Assembly (NCBI RefSeq): GCF_001278115.1 | Contig: NZ_LIYD01000005.1 | Coordinates: 3,030,281-3,094,280 of the forward strand | Length of the DNA: 64,000 nt | DNA from: Flavobacterium akiainvivens | Lineage (GTDB): Bacteria; Bacteroidota; Bacteroidia; Flavobacteriales; Flavobacteriaceae | Direction of reading: 5' to 3' | Notes under the pieces: model-generated | What the model saw: only the letters and a program-made list of their open reading frames with translations | Told to the model about the DNA's origin: nothing | Database searches by the model: none | Translations under genes and position numbers: made by a program | In this document: positions 32,920-41,447 of the stretch, one piece after another | How the letters are laid out: the number at the start of each line of letters is the position of its first letter | Position numbering within the stretch: the first letter of the stretch is position 1

Positions 32920-32953
32920 TCCCGGCTTGCCATACACACACGACCCGCCGGGA
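32920..32953 (-). terminator. Terminator of the hmuRY operon
   Basis: TCCCGGC (32920-32926) pairs with GCCGGGA (32947-32953), with an A-rich tract (minus-strand T-run) at 32908-32919; 39 bases after the hmuY stop. Confidence 0.7.
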
Positions 32954-32992
32954 AAAATAAAACAAAAACTAACTTACTAAGAACGTAAAAGG

Positions 32993-34063
32993 TTACTGTA
33001 GCAATGCATACTGGAATGAAGGGAAACCACGTTCACCCTCAGCGCTAACCATTGCTAAAAAACGTATTTTGTAAAGGTTGCCGGCGGCATCTTTTACCAC
33101 AAAAAATACATCTTCAAAAGTTGTACGGGTAAATACATCCCTCCAGTGCTCGCCAATGGCCCTTTGGTCATTGCTAAGCTGGTGGTTGCCACTGTTAAAT
33201 GCCGCAAGGTTAAAAGCATTATATGCTGCTGCATCGCCATCAATAGCTACAGATGTTACACCACCCCTTGTATTGGTAACAACATAATCAGAGAAGAAAT
33301 AAGCGCCCGCGCTTGCACCACCCTGAAATACCTCGTTTGTAAACGTTGTAAACTTAAGGTCCCATTCGGCTGCCTGTGGTTCTGCCGCTGCAAGGGCGCC
33401 TGCCTCAAGGCTAAATAATGTAAAGTTATATAATGGGTCTTTTACAATATTTACTGTTTGTGCAGTTGTGGCATCAAGGTTAGCATACTGCATGGTGTAG
33501 CCTGTAGTAGTGGCCCAAATCTTTACTTTTTTCCAGCCACGTGGTGTACCTGCTGTGTTAACCGAACCCAAATCAGCCGGTGTAGTAGGTATCTTATTAC
33601 CTAAATTAACCAGGTAAACACTCGCCTCTGCCTCACTTGCAGCGATATCGCCAAAAACAGTAGCGTTAAGGTCGCCCGTAGGGCTATCTACAAAAGCCAT
33701 ATTTGAAGCCTGGAACGTACCAACAGCCACGGTTAAATCCTGCTGCTGTACGGCTGTAATATCGGTAGTTTCAAGCTTTTTTGCAGCCATAGCCACAGCA
33801 CCGTTTATTACAACCCTGTTAGAAGAGCCGGAGTAAAAGCCCAAATCCCACGAACCACGTGATAAAGGTATCACGTCTTCACCGCTAAGGTCTACATAAA
33901 CCGCATTTTGCTGGTTAGAGCCACCAAGGCCAAGTGGTGCTTCCGGCGTACCTAAAAGGGTACCTTCGCTAATTTGTTCAATTGGTGCTACATATCCGCT
34001 GTCATCATCGTTACATGCAACAAAAGCAAACAGTGCCAGTGGTAATAAGAATATCTTTTTCAT
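32993..34063 (-). CDS. hmuY: HmuY family haem-binding lipoprotein
   Basis: A 356-residue surface lipoprotein (FAFVAC, Cys17). NAVYVDLSGEDVIPLSRGSW followed by DLGFYSGSSNRVVINGAVA is the HmuY domain start; a similar strand pattern, QAAEWDLKFTTFTNEVF, returns at about 230-250, consistent with the usual all-beta hand fold. HmuY takes haem from host or environmental haemoproteins and hands it to the HmuR receptor. It is 11 bases downstream of hmuR. The order hmuR-hmuY is the reverse of Porphyromonas hmuYR. Confidence 0.85.
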   Translation of the reverse strand: MKKIFLLPLALFAFVACNDDDSGYVAPIEQISEGTLLGTPEAPLGLGGSNQQNAVYVDLSGEDVIPLSRGSWDLGFYSGSSNRVVINGAVAMAAKKLETTDITAVQQQDLTVAVGTFQASNMAFVDSPTGDLNATVFGDIAASEAEASVYLVNLGNKIPTTPADLGSVNTAGTPRGWKKVKIWATTTGYTMQYANLDATTAQTVNIVKDPLYNFTLFSLEAGALAAAEPQAAEWDLKFTTFTNEVFQGGASAGAYFFSDYVVTNTRGGVTSVAIDGDAAAYNAFNLAAFNSGNHQLSNDQRAIGEHWRDVFTRTTFEDVFFVVKDAAGNLYKIRFLAMVSAEGERGFPSFQYALLQ

Positions 34064-34074
34064 ATATGGGTAAT

Positions 34075-36237
34075 TTAAAAGTTGAGATTATACGTAAGCT
34101 TTAAAAAATAAGAACGGCCATAACCCATAAGCAGGTTTGTGGTGCCTGCACTGTGTGCTCCTGCATTACTGGCTACATTAGATTGTACATTAACCACATC
34201 AAGAAGGTTGCGCGCGCCAACGGTAGCATCAAACCTGCCACTAAAGAAGGATTTGCGCACCGAAGCATCAAGAAGGCCGAACGATTCAATTTCCTGAAGA
34301 TGGAACTGCGGTGCCTCGGTATCTATAGAGCCTGTTTGCACAAACTGCTGCGACCTGCCCATTAGCTTGTAGTAAACCGAGAATACAGTGTTCCACTTGG
34401 GCACGGTGTAGCCCACATTGGCATTAGCCTGAACGTTGAACAAAAATTTATCGTCTGACGCGGCAAGGCCGGTATCTATTTTTCTTGATATACCCAAAAG
34501 GGTTACACCCACGCGGGCATCCCAGTTTTTATACTTAAAGCTGTTAGATGTAGATGCCAGGAACGATTTATAGTTGCTTATATTAATGTACTTATAAGCC
34601 AGCGGAGACGGGTTTACAATGGCAAGCTCAATACGGTCCTGCACATCATTATAGGTTACATTAAGTGCATTGGAAATTGAAAGACCATTTGCAGTATACG
34701 TACTCTTGCGCCCGCTTAGTTCAACTGTATATCCGGTTTCCGGCAATAGTGCCGAATTGCCCTGTACATTGTGGTTAGCATCTACCATGTAGGTATACAG
34801 CTCATCATAATTAGGCGTGCGGTATGACCTGCCAAAAGATGCCCTTGCCTCATAACCCTGGTTAAACAGCTGCCTGAAACCTAATGAAGCCGCCCACTGG
34901 TCGTCAAATTTTGACTGGAACGAGTAGCGTGCCCCCGGACGGATAGAAAACCTTTCGGAAACCTTTACTTCAGATGCGGCAAAAACATCATAATTTTCAA
35001 GCCTTTTATTAAGGTCGCCACCCTGCTGGTCATCGTTATTAAATGTGCCCGAAAGTGCCGAATTAAAACCATCGGTATTTACAAGTTCGTATCCTATCTG
35101 CAGGTCGGCAATAGAATTTTTAAAGAAGTTACTAAGTGTACCGGTGCTGTACAGCACTTCTGTACGCTGAAACGTTTCATCAAACCTTGGCGTTTGCTGT
35201 CCGGTCTGTATGTAGTACCTGTATTCGTTTACGTCACGCTGCTGCTTTTGATATGATGCAGATACGTTGTAGCTAAGCTGGTTAAACAGGTGGCCGCTTG
35301 CATTTAAGTGGTGGTAAAAGCGCTGGGTGTCATACTTACGGTCGTTAGAATACCTTAGTATGCCAACGCCGGTTACTACCTCGCTACCAACCACAGGATC
35401 GTAATAATCTATGTGCTCGTTAAAATAATCAAACTTATAAAACACCCTGGTCAGGCCTTTTTGATACCTTAGCGTGGCATTAGTAAACCACTGCTCTTTA
35501 GGCAGCCAGCTGTATCCACGGTTGGTTTGGGGCGTGTTAGGGTCATAAGGCGTATAGTTTTCGCCGCCCCTTGTATCCTGAAAGCCGGTAAAATCGTTAT
35601 GGTTGGCACCTATAGAGGCAAACCAGTTAGAGTTAAAGCTGTGTGCCACACGCAGCGCCTGTATGTGGCGGCCGCGGTTTGCAAAAGGCTCATATTCATC
35701 GCCTATGGTTTCTTCTTGCACAGTGGCGCTTACCTCATAATCAGTAGATGTTGCCTTTTTAGTAATAATGTTTATAATACCGCTTACTGCATTTGCACCG
35801 TGCGTTACGCCCATTGAGCCTTCTATAATCTCAATATGGTCTATATCGTCAAGGTTTATTTGTGTAAGGTCTACATTGTTACCCAGGCCGTTATCGGTAA
35901 CCAGAGGCACGTTGTCTACAAGAATTTTAAGGTATTGCCCGTCAAGGCCAAACATACTCACGGTACTTTTGCCCGTGCTGTTATTGGGCATAACCGTTAT
36001 GTTAAGGTACTGGTTCATAACGTCGGCCAGGTTGTTGCCGGCCTGCCTTTTTATATCTTCGTTAGATATAACACGCACGTTAAAAACTGATTTGTTGATG
36101 GATTGTGGTTCTATCTGGCCGGTTACCACTACCTCTTCAAGCACACCCTTAATAGTATCATTTTCCTGGGCCGCGGCTGTAAGCGAAAGAACAGAAATAA
36201 AAAATAAAGAAACTTTGGCCCTGAATTGCATTCTCAT
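34075..36237 (-). CDS. hmuR: TonB-dependent haem receptor HmuR-like
   Basis: A 720-residue outer-membrane receptor with a signal peptide ending TAAAQ. The plug begins EEVVVTGQIEPQSINKSVFN, with RQAGNNLADVMNQYLNITVM and a later IEIIEGSMGVTHGANAVSGI. The barrel ends YGRSYFLKLTYNLNF with the C-terminal Phe. There is no N-terminal carboxypeptidase-like or SusC extension, which suits a metal or haem receptor. Together with hmuY it forms the surface haem uptake unit. The promoter carries a palindrome resembling an iron-regulator site. The substrate is assigned by the hmuY neighbour. Confidence 0.88.
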   Translation of the reverse strand: MRMQFRAKVSLFFISVLSLTAAAQENDTIKGVLEEVVVTGQIEPQSINKSVFNVRVISNEDIKRQAGNNLADVMNQYLNITVMPNNSTGKSTVSMFGLDGQYLKILVDNVPLVTDNGLGNNVDLTQINLDDIDHIEIIEGSMGVTHGANAVSGIINIITKKATSTDYEVSATVQEETIGDEYEPFANRGRHIQALRVAHSFNSNWFASIGANHNDFTGFQDTRGGENYTPYDPNTPQTNRGYSWLPKEQWFTNATLRYQKGLTRVFYKFDYFNEHIDYYDPVVGSEVVTGVGILRYSNDRKYDTQRFYHHLNASGHLFNQLSYNVSASYQKQQRDVNEYRYYIQTGQQTPRFDETFQRTEVLYSTGTLSNFFKNSIADLQIGYELVNTDGFNSALSGTFNNDDQQGGDLNKRLENYDVFAASEVKVSERFSIRPGARYSFQSKFDDQWAASLGFRQLFNQGYEARASFGRSYRTPNYDELYTYMVDANHNVQGNSALLPETGYTVELSGRKSTYTANGLSISNALNVTYNDVQDRIELAIVNPSPLAYKYINISNYKSFLASTSNSFKYKNWDARVGVTLLGISRKIDTGLAASDDKFLFNVQANANVGYTVPKWNTVFSVYYKLMGRSQQFVQTGSIDTEAPQFHLQEIESFGLLDASVRKSFFSGRFDATVGARNLLDVVNVQSNVASNAGAHSAGTTNLLMGYGRSYFLKLTYNLNF

Positions 36238-36241
36238 TTAG

Positions 36242-36256
36242 TTAGATTAATTCTAA
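36242..36256. promoter_or_regulatory. Candidate iron-repressor operator at hmuR
   Basis: TTAGA-TTAAT-TCTAA, a palindrome with 5-base arms, lies between the -7 box and the hmuR start, about where transcription begins. It shares ATTCTAAAT with the hmuT upstream region. Assignment to Fur is inference. Confidence 0.4.
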
Positions 36257-36264
36257 ATTGAGTG

Positions 36265-36272
36265 CAAATCTA
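36265..36272 (-). promoter_or_regulatory. -7 box TAGATTTG of hmuRY
   Basis: Plus-strand CAAATCTA, an exact TAnnTTTG match on the minus strand, 28 bases before the start. Confidence 0.6.
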
Positions 36273-36368
36273 CAGCGTGTGGGTTAGATAACCAAATTAT
36301 TTTTAATGTTTCTAAATAAGATTGGCCTTATTTAACCTATGATTAATCTCAGGTTTTGTAATAAAAAA

Positions 36369-36391
36369 GCCGCATGCGGTAAACATGCGGC
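36369..36391 (-). terminator. Terminator of the sufABCD operon
   Basis: GCCGCATG (36369-36376) and CATGCGGC (36384-36391) with a minus-strand T-run at 36363-36368; 21 bases after the sufD stop. Confidence 0.8.
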
Positions 36392-36411
36392 CTGATTTAT
36401 AATTTAGATGA

Positions 36412-37728
36412 TTACAGGTCAAACCCTATATTAACACCCAGCTTAGTGGCTATAAGCTTTGTTATACGCTGTTTAAGCTCTGGTATGCGTATACTTTCTA
36501 TAACCTCATTGGTAAACGCATACATAAGCAGGGCCTTGGCCTCTTTAGCCGGGATACCGCGGCTTTGCATATAGAACATGGCATCGTCATCCAGCTGGCC
36601 TATGGTACAGCCGTGTGAACATTTTACGTCATCGGCAAAAATTTCAAGCTGCGGCTTGGCATTTATGGTTGCCTTTTCGCTCATTAATATGTTGTTGTTC
36701 TGCTGGAAAGCATCGGTTTTCTGTGCTTCTTTCTCAACATATATCTTACCGTTAAACACACCGGTTGAATTACCGTCAAAAATACCTTTGTAGTTTTGGT
36801 GGCTTTCGCAATTCGGTTCGGCATGGCGCACAAGTGTGTAGTGGTCTACCAGCTGCTTATCGCCAATAATGGTAATACCCTTAAGCGTACTCTCAATACG
36901 TTCGCCCTGGTGGTAAAAATTAAGGTTGTTGCGGGTTATGTTACCCCCAAACGAAAATGTGTGCACAGAAGCGTCGCTATGCCCTTTCTGGGCTATATAG
37001 GTATTATCTACAAGAGTGGCAGTAAGCACATCATTCTGCACTTTGTAATAATCTACGTTACTGTATTCCTGTGCAAAAATTTCGGTAACGCTGTTGGTAA
37101 GTACCGGGTTTTCGTTAAGGCTCTGGTGACGCTCTATAATTTGCACCTGCGCATTTTCGCCCACAATAATCAGGTTACGCGGCTGCACCATAAGGGCGGC
37201 CTCATTACCTGTAGACAGGTACATGATTTCAACAGGCTTATCGGCTACCTTGCTTTTAGGTATGTTTATAAATGCGCCCTCAACTGCAAATGCTGTATTA
37301 AGCGATGTAAGCGTTTCATCGGTATTTGCAATCTTGTTAAAGTAGGTGTCTATAACCTCTTTATACTTAGGCTTTGTAAGCGCCGAAGACATAAGGCATA
37401 CATCAAGCCCGTCGTGCGTGGTGCTGCTTAAAAACGAGCTGAACACGCCATCTATAAACACCAGTTTATAAGTGTCTATCTGGTGCAGGAAGTATTTTTT
37501 TACATCGGCATAATTAAGCGCATTTTCCTGCTTGGGAAACACGCTGAAATCATTTTTAAGCACCGCGTTTAGCGATGTATATTTCCAGGCTTCTTCCTTT
37601 TTGGTAGGAAAGCCTTTTGCTTCAAAGTTTTTAATAGCCTCTGTACGGATGTCGTGCAATGATGTGTTTACATCTACACGCTCCTCAAAAGCCATAAAAG
37701 ACGATAATAGTTTTTCTTTTAAATCCAT
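36412..37728 (-). CDS. sufD: Fe-S cluster scaffold protein SufD
   Basis: A 438-residue SufD. The N-terminal FPTKKEEAWKYTSL and the C-terminal half with DVKCSHGCTIGQLDDDAMFY, then MQSRGIPAKEAKALLMYAF, are family marks. With SufB and SufC it forms the SufBCD scaffold on which clusters are built. It is the last gene of the operon. The upstream neighbour is a four-helix-bundle gene rather than sufC directly, an insertion of about 450 bases. Confidence 0.95.
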   Translation of the reverse strand: MDLKEKLLSSFMAFEERVDVNTSLHDIRTEAIKNFEAKGFPTKKEEAWKYTSLNAVLKNDFSVFPKQENALNYADVKKYFLHQIDTYKLVFIDGVFSSFLSSTTHDGLDVCLMSSALTKPKYKEVIDTYFNKIANTDETLTSLNTAFAVEGAFINIPKSKVADKPVEIMYLSTGNEAALMVQPRNLIIVGENAQVQIIERHQSLNENPVLTNSVTEIFAQEYSNVDYYKVQNDVLTATLVDNTYIAQKGHSDASVHTFSFGGNITRNNLNFYHQGERIESTLKGITIIGDKQLVDHYTLVRHAEPNCESHQNYKGIFDGNSTGVFNGKIYVEKEAQKTDAFQQNNNILMSEKATINAKPQLEIFADDVKCSHGCTIGQLDDDAMFYMQSRGIPAKEAKALLMYAFTNEVIESIRIPELKQRITKLIATKLGVNIGFDL

Positions 37729-37739
37729 TAAAACAGTCT

Positions 37740-38174
37740 AAAGTTGTAAAGTCAAAAGTCAAAAGACCTCATCGAACCCTACTTAGTAAGATATTTTATA
37801 AAGCCGCCAAGCAGCCTTGATATTTCTGTAATTTCAGAAAACAATTCGTTAAATGTCTCCTGAGATATGTAATTCAGATCTAAAGCCAGATATAATTGCG
37901 AACGCACTTCGGCAGCAGACCCTTTAGCAATGTAAAGAAAGTGTATAAACTCTTTATCTGTATTCCTCTCAAAGCCTTCTGCGATATTAGAAGAGACAGA
38001 AACAGAGCATCTTCTTATCTGTCTGGCTAAGTCAAAATCTCTTTTAAAAGCATCAGAATCGGTAATAGTATATATCTTTTTGTTGAAAACCCTGGCCTTT
38101 TGCCACGAATTAATCTCCTCAAAAGAACCGAACTTTCCCATTTCTCAACTTTCGACTTTATGACTTTTGACCTT
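37740..38174. repeat. Inverted GTC-AAAA repeat words bracketing a four-helix-bundle gene
   Basis: The left flank has TAAAGTCAAAAGTCAAAAG (37747-37765). The right flank has CTTTCGACTTTATGACTTTT (38150-38169), the same word in opposite orientation. Single copies occur at 17111-17143 and 45937-45963. Confidence 0.6.
37779..38141 (-). CDS. Four-helix-bundle protein (23S rRNA IVS family) between sufC and sufD
   Basis: A 120-residue protein of the S23/IVS family: SWQKARVFNKKIY, LARQIRRCSVSVSSNIAEGF, HFLYIAKGSAAEVRSQLYLA and a final LLGGFIKYL. The family folds as a four-helix bundle and forms pentamers; it is named from genes inside intervening sequences of 23S rRNA genes but is widespread at other loci, with unknown role. 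It is on the same strand as the suf genes and would be co-transcribed. A related gene lies between sufA and sufB. It is flanked by inverted repeat words. Confidence 0.9.
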   Translation of the reverse strand: MGKFGSFEEINSWQKARVFNKKIYTITDSDAFKRDFDLARQIRRCSVSVSSNIAEGFERNTDKEFIHFLYIAKGSAAEVRSQLYLALDLNYISQETFNELFSEITEISRLLGGFIKYLTK

Positions 38175-38186
38175 CTACTCGCAGAA

Positions 38187-38933
38187 CTAGTTTTCCGCCT
38201 TAATCCAATCGTAGCCTTTTTCTTCAAGCTCGTAGGCCAGCTCTTTACCGCCACTCTTTACAATCTTGCCGTTGTACAATACGTGTACAAAATCAGGCAC
38301 AATATAATCAAGAAGGCGCTGGTAGTGGGTAATAACAATCACAGCATTTTCTTCGTTACGTAGCTTGTTAACACCGTTTGCCACAATGCGAAGTGCATCG
38401 ATATCAAGGCCTGAGTCGGTTTCATCAAGAATAGCCACTTTAGGCTCCAGCATAGCCATCTGGAAGATTTCGTTACGCTTTTTCTCACCACCCGAAAAAC
38501 CTTCGTTTAGCGACCGCGAAAGGAACTTTCGGTCTATTTCCAGCAGCTCGCTTTTTTCGCGGATAAGCTTCAGCATCTCGTTAGCCGGCATTTCTTCCTG
38601 GCCGTTAGCCTTGCGGGTTTCGTTTATGGCCGTTTTCATGAAGTTGGTTACCGATACCCCCGGTATCTCTACAGGGTACTGAAACGAAAGAAACACACCT
38701 TTGTGTGCACGCTCTTCCGGAGCCAGCTCGCCTATGTCTTCACCTTCAAGAAGGATTTCGCCATCGGTTACCTCATAGTTTTCATTACCGGCAATAACCG
38801 ATGAAAGCGTACTCTTACCCGAACCGTTTGGCCCCATTATGGCATGTACCTCACCGGCCTTAACCTCAAGGTTAATACCCTTTAATATGTCTTTGTCTTC
38901 TACCCTGGCGTGCAGGTTACTTATTTTTAGCAT
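38187..38933 (-). CDS. sufC: Fe-S assembly ATPase SufC
   Basis: A 248-residue ABC-type ATPase. Walker [10 protein letters not shown] is near 34-42, the signature [19 protein letters not shown] near 147-165, Walker [14 protein letters not shown] follows, and the switch [10 protein letters not shown] has the His. The D-loop DETDSGLD in place of DEP is typical of SufC. It drives conformational change of the SufBCD scaffold. It lies downstream of sufB and a 41-codon gene. Confidence 0.96.
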   Translation of the reverse strand: MLKISNLHARVEDKDILKGINLEVKAGEVHAIMGPNGSGKSTLSSVIAGNENYEVTDGEILLEGEDIGELAPEERAHKGVFLSFQYPVEIPGVSVTNFMKTAINETRKANGQEEMPANEMLKLIREKSELLEIDRKFLSRSLNEGFSGGEKKRNEIFQMAMLEPKVAILDETDSGLDIDALRIVANGVNKLRNEENAVIVITHYQRLLDYIVPDFVHVLYNGKIVKSGGKELAYELEEKGYDWIKAEN

Positions 38934-38938
38934 CGTAG

Positions 38939-39178
38939 TAAGTTTCAGGTTTCAGGTTCCAAGTTTCAGGTTGCTGACTCAGAGCCTCATATCTTTATAA
39001 TATTCTTAATTATCAGTTTCTACAGATTTACTTTCCGTTTCAATAATTTCAATTTCAAAGTCAAGACGTTTTGCTAATGCCTTAAGCACAGGCAAATCTT
39101 CTTTCTTTACATTATTTAAAATAAAGTCCATAACTACAAATTTAAATGATGAGTAAGTGACTTGAAACCAGAAACAAA
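38939..39178. repeat. Inverted GTTTCAGG words bracketing a 41-codon gene
   Basis: The left flank (38939-38973) repeats AGTTTCAGGTTTCAGGTT-type words. The right flank has TTGAAACCAGAAAC (39162-39175), the same word inverted with mismatches. Confidence 0.5.
39006..39131 (-). CDS. 41-residue protein between sufB and sufC, antitoxin-like
   Basis: ATG at 39131 opens a 41-codon frame beginning MDFILNNVKKEDLPVLKALA, then KRLDFEIEI and an acidic tail, ending TAA at 39006. The pattern of a short beta strand followed by KKEDLPxLKxLAxxL resembles small antitoxin-like proteins of Bacteroidota that precede RelE/ParE-type toxins. No toxin gene follows; sufC comes next. It is bracketed by repeat words, like the other two insertions in this operon. 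Coding status is supported by composition only. Confidence 0.55.
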   Translation of the reverse strand: MDFILNNVKKEDLPVLKALAKRLDFEIEIIETESKSVETDN

Positions 39179-39179
39179 T

Positions 39180-40628
39180 TTAACCTACAGACCCCTCAAG
39201 GCTAATCTCCAGCAGCTTTTGCGCTTCCACAGCAAACTCCATAGGCAGCTTGTTAAGCACCTCTTTGCTAAAGCCATTTACAATAAGGGCAATAGCCTTT
39301 TCGGTTGGTATACCACGCTGGTTGCAATAAAACACCTGATCTTCGCCAATTTTACTGGTTGTAGCCTCGTGCTCTATCTTGGCTGTTGTGTTTTTCGATT
39401 CGATGTACGGGAACGTATGCGCACCACAGTTGTTGCCCATAAGCAGCGAGTCGCACTGAGAGAAGTTACGTGCATTTTCGGCACGGCTGCCTATCTGTAC
39501 AAGCCCGCGGTAGCTGTTTTGCGACTTACCCGCCGAGATACCCTTAGAAATAATGGTACTCTTGGTATTTTTACCCAGGTGAATCATCTTGGTACCTGTA
39601 TCGGCCTGCTGGAAGTTGTTGGTAACGGCAATTGAGTAAAACTCCCCTACCGAGTTATCGCCTTTCAGCACGCAGCTTGGGTATTTCCAGGTAACGGCGC
39701 TGCCGGTTTCTACCTGCGTCCAAGATATCTTGGCATTGGTTTCGCAAAGGCCGCGCTTGGTAACAAAGTTAAACACACCGCCCTTACCCTCTTTATTACC
39801 GGGGAACCAGTTTTGCACCGTGCTGTATTTAATTTCGGCATTGTCAAGCGCTATAAGTTCAACCACCGCAGCGTGCAGCTGGTTTTCATCGCGGCTTGGG
39901 GCCGTACAGCCTTCAAGGTAACTTACATAGCTGTCTTCATCGGCAATAACAAGTGTACGCTCAAACTGGCCTGTACCTGCTTGGTTAATACGGAAGTAGG
40001 TGCTCAGTTCCATTGGGCAACGCACACCTTTTGGTATATAACAAAACGACCCATCACTAAATACGGCCGAGTTTAGTGCTGCATAAAAGTTGTCTTTTTG
40101 CGGCACCACACTGCCTATGTATTTCTGTACCAGTTCAGGGTGTTCTTTTATAGCCTCGCTTATAGAGCAGAAAATAATGCCCTTTTCAGCCAGTGTCTTT
40201 TTAAATGTAGTAGCTACCGATACCGAGTCCATAACGATATCTACCGCCACGCCCGTCAGTTTTTTTTGCTCATCTATAGAGATGCCCAGCTTCTTGAAGG
40301 TTTCAAGCAACTCAGGGTCTACCTCGTCAAGGCTTTCATACTTAGCCTTTTTTAATGGCGCCGAGTAGTATGATATGGCCTGGAAATCGGGCTTATCATA
40401 ATGCACGTTAGCCCAGTTAGGCTCGGTCATCTGCTCCCATGCCCTAAAAGCCTCAAGGCGCCAATGTGTCATCCACTCCGGCTCTTCTTTCTTGGCCGAT
40501 AGCGCACGCACAATATCCTCGTTTAACCCTACCGGAAACGTATCGCTCTCTATATCGGTATAAAAACCGTACTCATACTCTTTGTTTTCGAGTTCGATTT
40601 TTAATTCTTCTTCTGTATACTTACTCAT
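39180..40628 (-). CDS. sufB: Fe-S cluster scaffold protein SufB
   Basis: A 482-residue SufB, normal length. [19 protein letters not shown] near the N terminus, [40 protein letters not shown] and [20 protein letters not shown] are hallmarks; the conserved Cys residues take up sulfur and hold the nascent cluster. It forms the scaffold with SufC and SufD. It would be the second gene of sufABCD, but an IVS-like gene separates it from sufA. Confidence 0.97.
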   Translation of the reverse strand: MSKYTEEELKIELENKEYEYGFYTDIESDTFPVGLNEDIVRALSAKKEEPEWMTHWRLEAFRAWEQMTEPNWANVHYDKPDFQAISYYSAPLKKAKYESLDEVDPELLETFKKLGISIDEQKKLTGVAVDIVMDSVSVATTFKKTLAEKGIIFCSISEAIKEHPELVQKYIGSVVPQKDNFYAALNSAVFSDGSFCYIPKGVRCPMELSTYFRINQAGTGQFERTLVIADEDSYVSYLEGCTAPSRDENQLHAAVVELIALDNAEIKYSTVQNWFPGNKEGKGGVFNFVTKRGLCETNAKISWTQVETGSAVTWKYPSCVLKGDNSVGEFYSIAVTNNFQQADTGTKMIHLGKNTKSTIISKGISAGKSQNSYRGLVQIGSRAENARNFSQCDSLLMGNNCGAHTFPYIESKNTTAKIEHEATTSKIGEDQVFYCNQRGIPTEKAIALIVNGFSKEVLNKLPMEFAVEAQKLLEISLEGSVG

Positions 40629-40634
40629 CTTTAG

Positions 40635-41076
40635 TTATTTAAAGATTTAAAAATTTAATGATTGAAATATTCTAAAGCCTTGACTTTAGATAATCAATGA
40701 ACTTTGAGAGATTTTTTGATATCTCAATACTTAAATCAAATGACACCTGAATCTGCTCCCTGCTCAATAGTCCTAATTCAACAGCCAGTATCAACATGCT
40801 TCTTACTTCTGCACAGCTCCCTTTAGAGTGGCTAAGAAACCTGATAAACTGACGGTTATTATTATACTCAGAACCTTCAGCAATATTGTTGCTTATAGAA
40901 ACAACAGCTCTTTTTATCTGATCTTTAAACCCATATTCCTTTTCAAAGCTTGAATGGTTCATCAAATTAAATATTTCCCTTGCAAGAACTATAGATTTTT
41001 GATACACCTCAAACTGATCAAAGGTTTTGGTCAGGCTCATCAATCTTTCAATTATTAAATCTTTTCAATCTTTCAA
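40635..41076. repeat. Inverted AT-rich words bracketing the second four-helix-bundle gene
   Basis: The left flank has AAAGATTTAAAAATTTAATG and ATTGAAA (40640-40667). The right flank has CAATCTTTCAATTATTAAAT and TCAATCTTTCAATTA (41041-41079), the same words inverted. A further copy of the word lies at about 63690-63715. Confidence 0.55.
40672..41040 (-). CDS. Four-helix-bundle protein (23S rRNA IVS family) between sufA and sufB
   Basis: A 122-residue S23/IVS-family protein: YQKSIVLAREIFNL, KDQIKRAVVSISNNIAEGSE, RFLSHSKGSCAEVRSMLILA and a C-terminal LSKFIDYL. It shares layout but not close sequence with the one at 37779, so they are divergent paralogues rather than a recent duplication. Start ATG at 41040 (MSLTKTFDQF) is preferred over an in-frame TTG one codon earlier. 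Role unknown. Its AT-rich flanks are inverted copies of one word. Confidence 0.88.
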   Translation of the reverse strand: MSLTKTFDQFEVYQKSIVLAREIFNLMNHSSFEKEYGFKDQIKRAVVSISNNIAEGSEYNNNRQFIRFLSHSKGSCAEVRSMLILAVELGLLSREQIQVSFDLSIEISKNLSKFIDYLKSRL

Positions 41077-41406
41077 TTATAATGAAAAACTCTCCCCACA
41101 ACCACATGTTCTTGCGGCATTAGGATTGTTGAAAACAAAGCCTTTGCCGTTAAGGCCGCCGCTAAACTCAAGTATGGTACCGGCAAGGTACAGCACGCTT
41201 TTTTTGTCTACCGCTATTTTAACGCCGTTGTCTTCAAATACTTTATCATTTTCGCTAAGCGCGTTGTCAAACTTTAGTTCATATGACAAGCCTGAACATC
41301 CGCCGCTCTTTACGCCTACCCTTATATAATCGGTAGCTGCGTTAAAGCCGTCATCCTCCATGAGCATGATAGCCCTCTTTTTTGCTGAATCAGAAACTTT
41401 TATCAT
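41077..41406 (-). CDS. sufA: Fe-S assembly A-type carrier (SufA/IscA/HesB)
   Basis: A 109-residue A-type carrier. SGGCSGLSYELKFD contains the first conserved Cys and ARTCGCGESFSL the C-x-C pair near the end, all three ligands needed to carry an Fe-S cluster. It delivers clusters from SufBCD to client proteins such as SdhB. First gene of the minus-strand operon, with a -7 box 34 bases upstream. Confidence 0.95.
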   Translation of the reverse strand: MIKVSDSAKKRAIMLMEDDGFNAATDYIRVGVKSGGCSGLSYELKFDNALSENDKVFEDNGVKIAVDKKSVLYLAGTILEFSGGLNGKGFVFNNPNAARTCGCGESFSL

Positions 41407-41439
41407 AATCTATACCTTATTATTAGTGTAAATTTTGTG

Positions 41440-41447
41440 CAAAGATA
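41440..41447 (-). promoter_or_regulatory. -7 box TATCTTTG of sufABCD
   Basis: Plus-strand CAAAGATA, an exact TAnnTTTG match on the minus strand, 34 bases before sufA. Confidence 0.6.

Noticed and set aside
37779..41040. rRNA genes suggested by the 23S-IVS protein family name
   Set aside because: No rRNA sequence surrounds either gene; both lie between suf genes.
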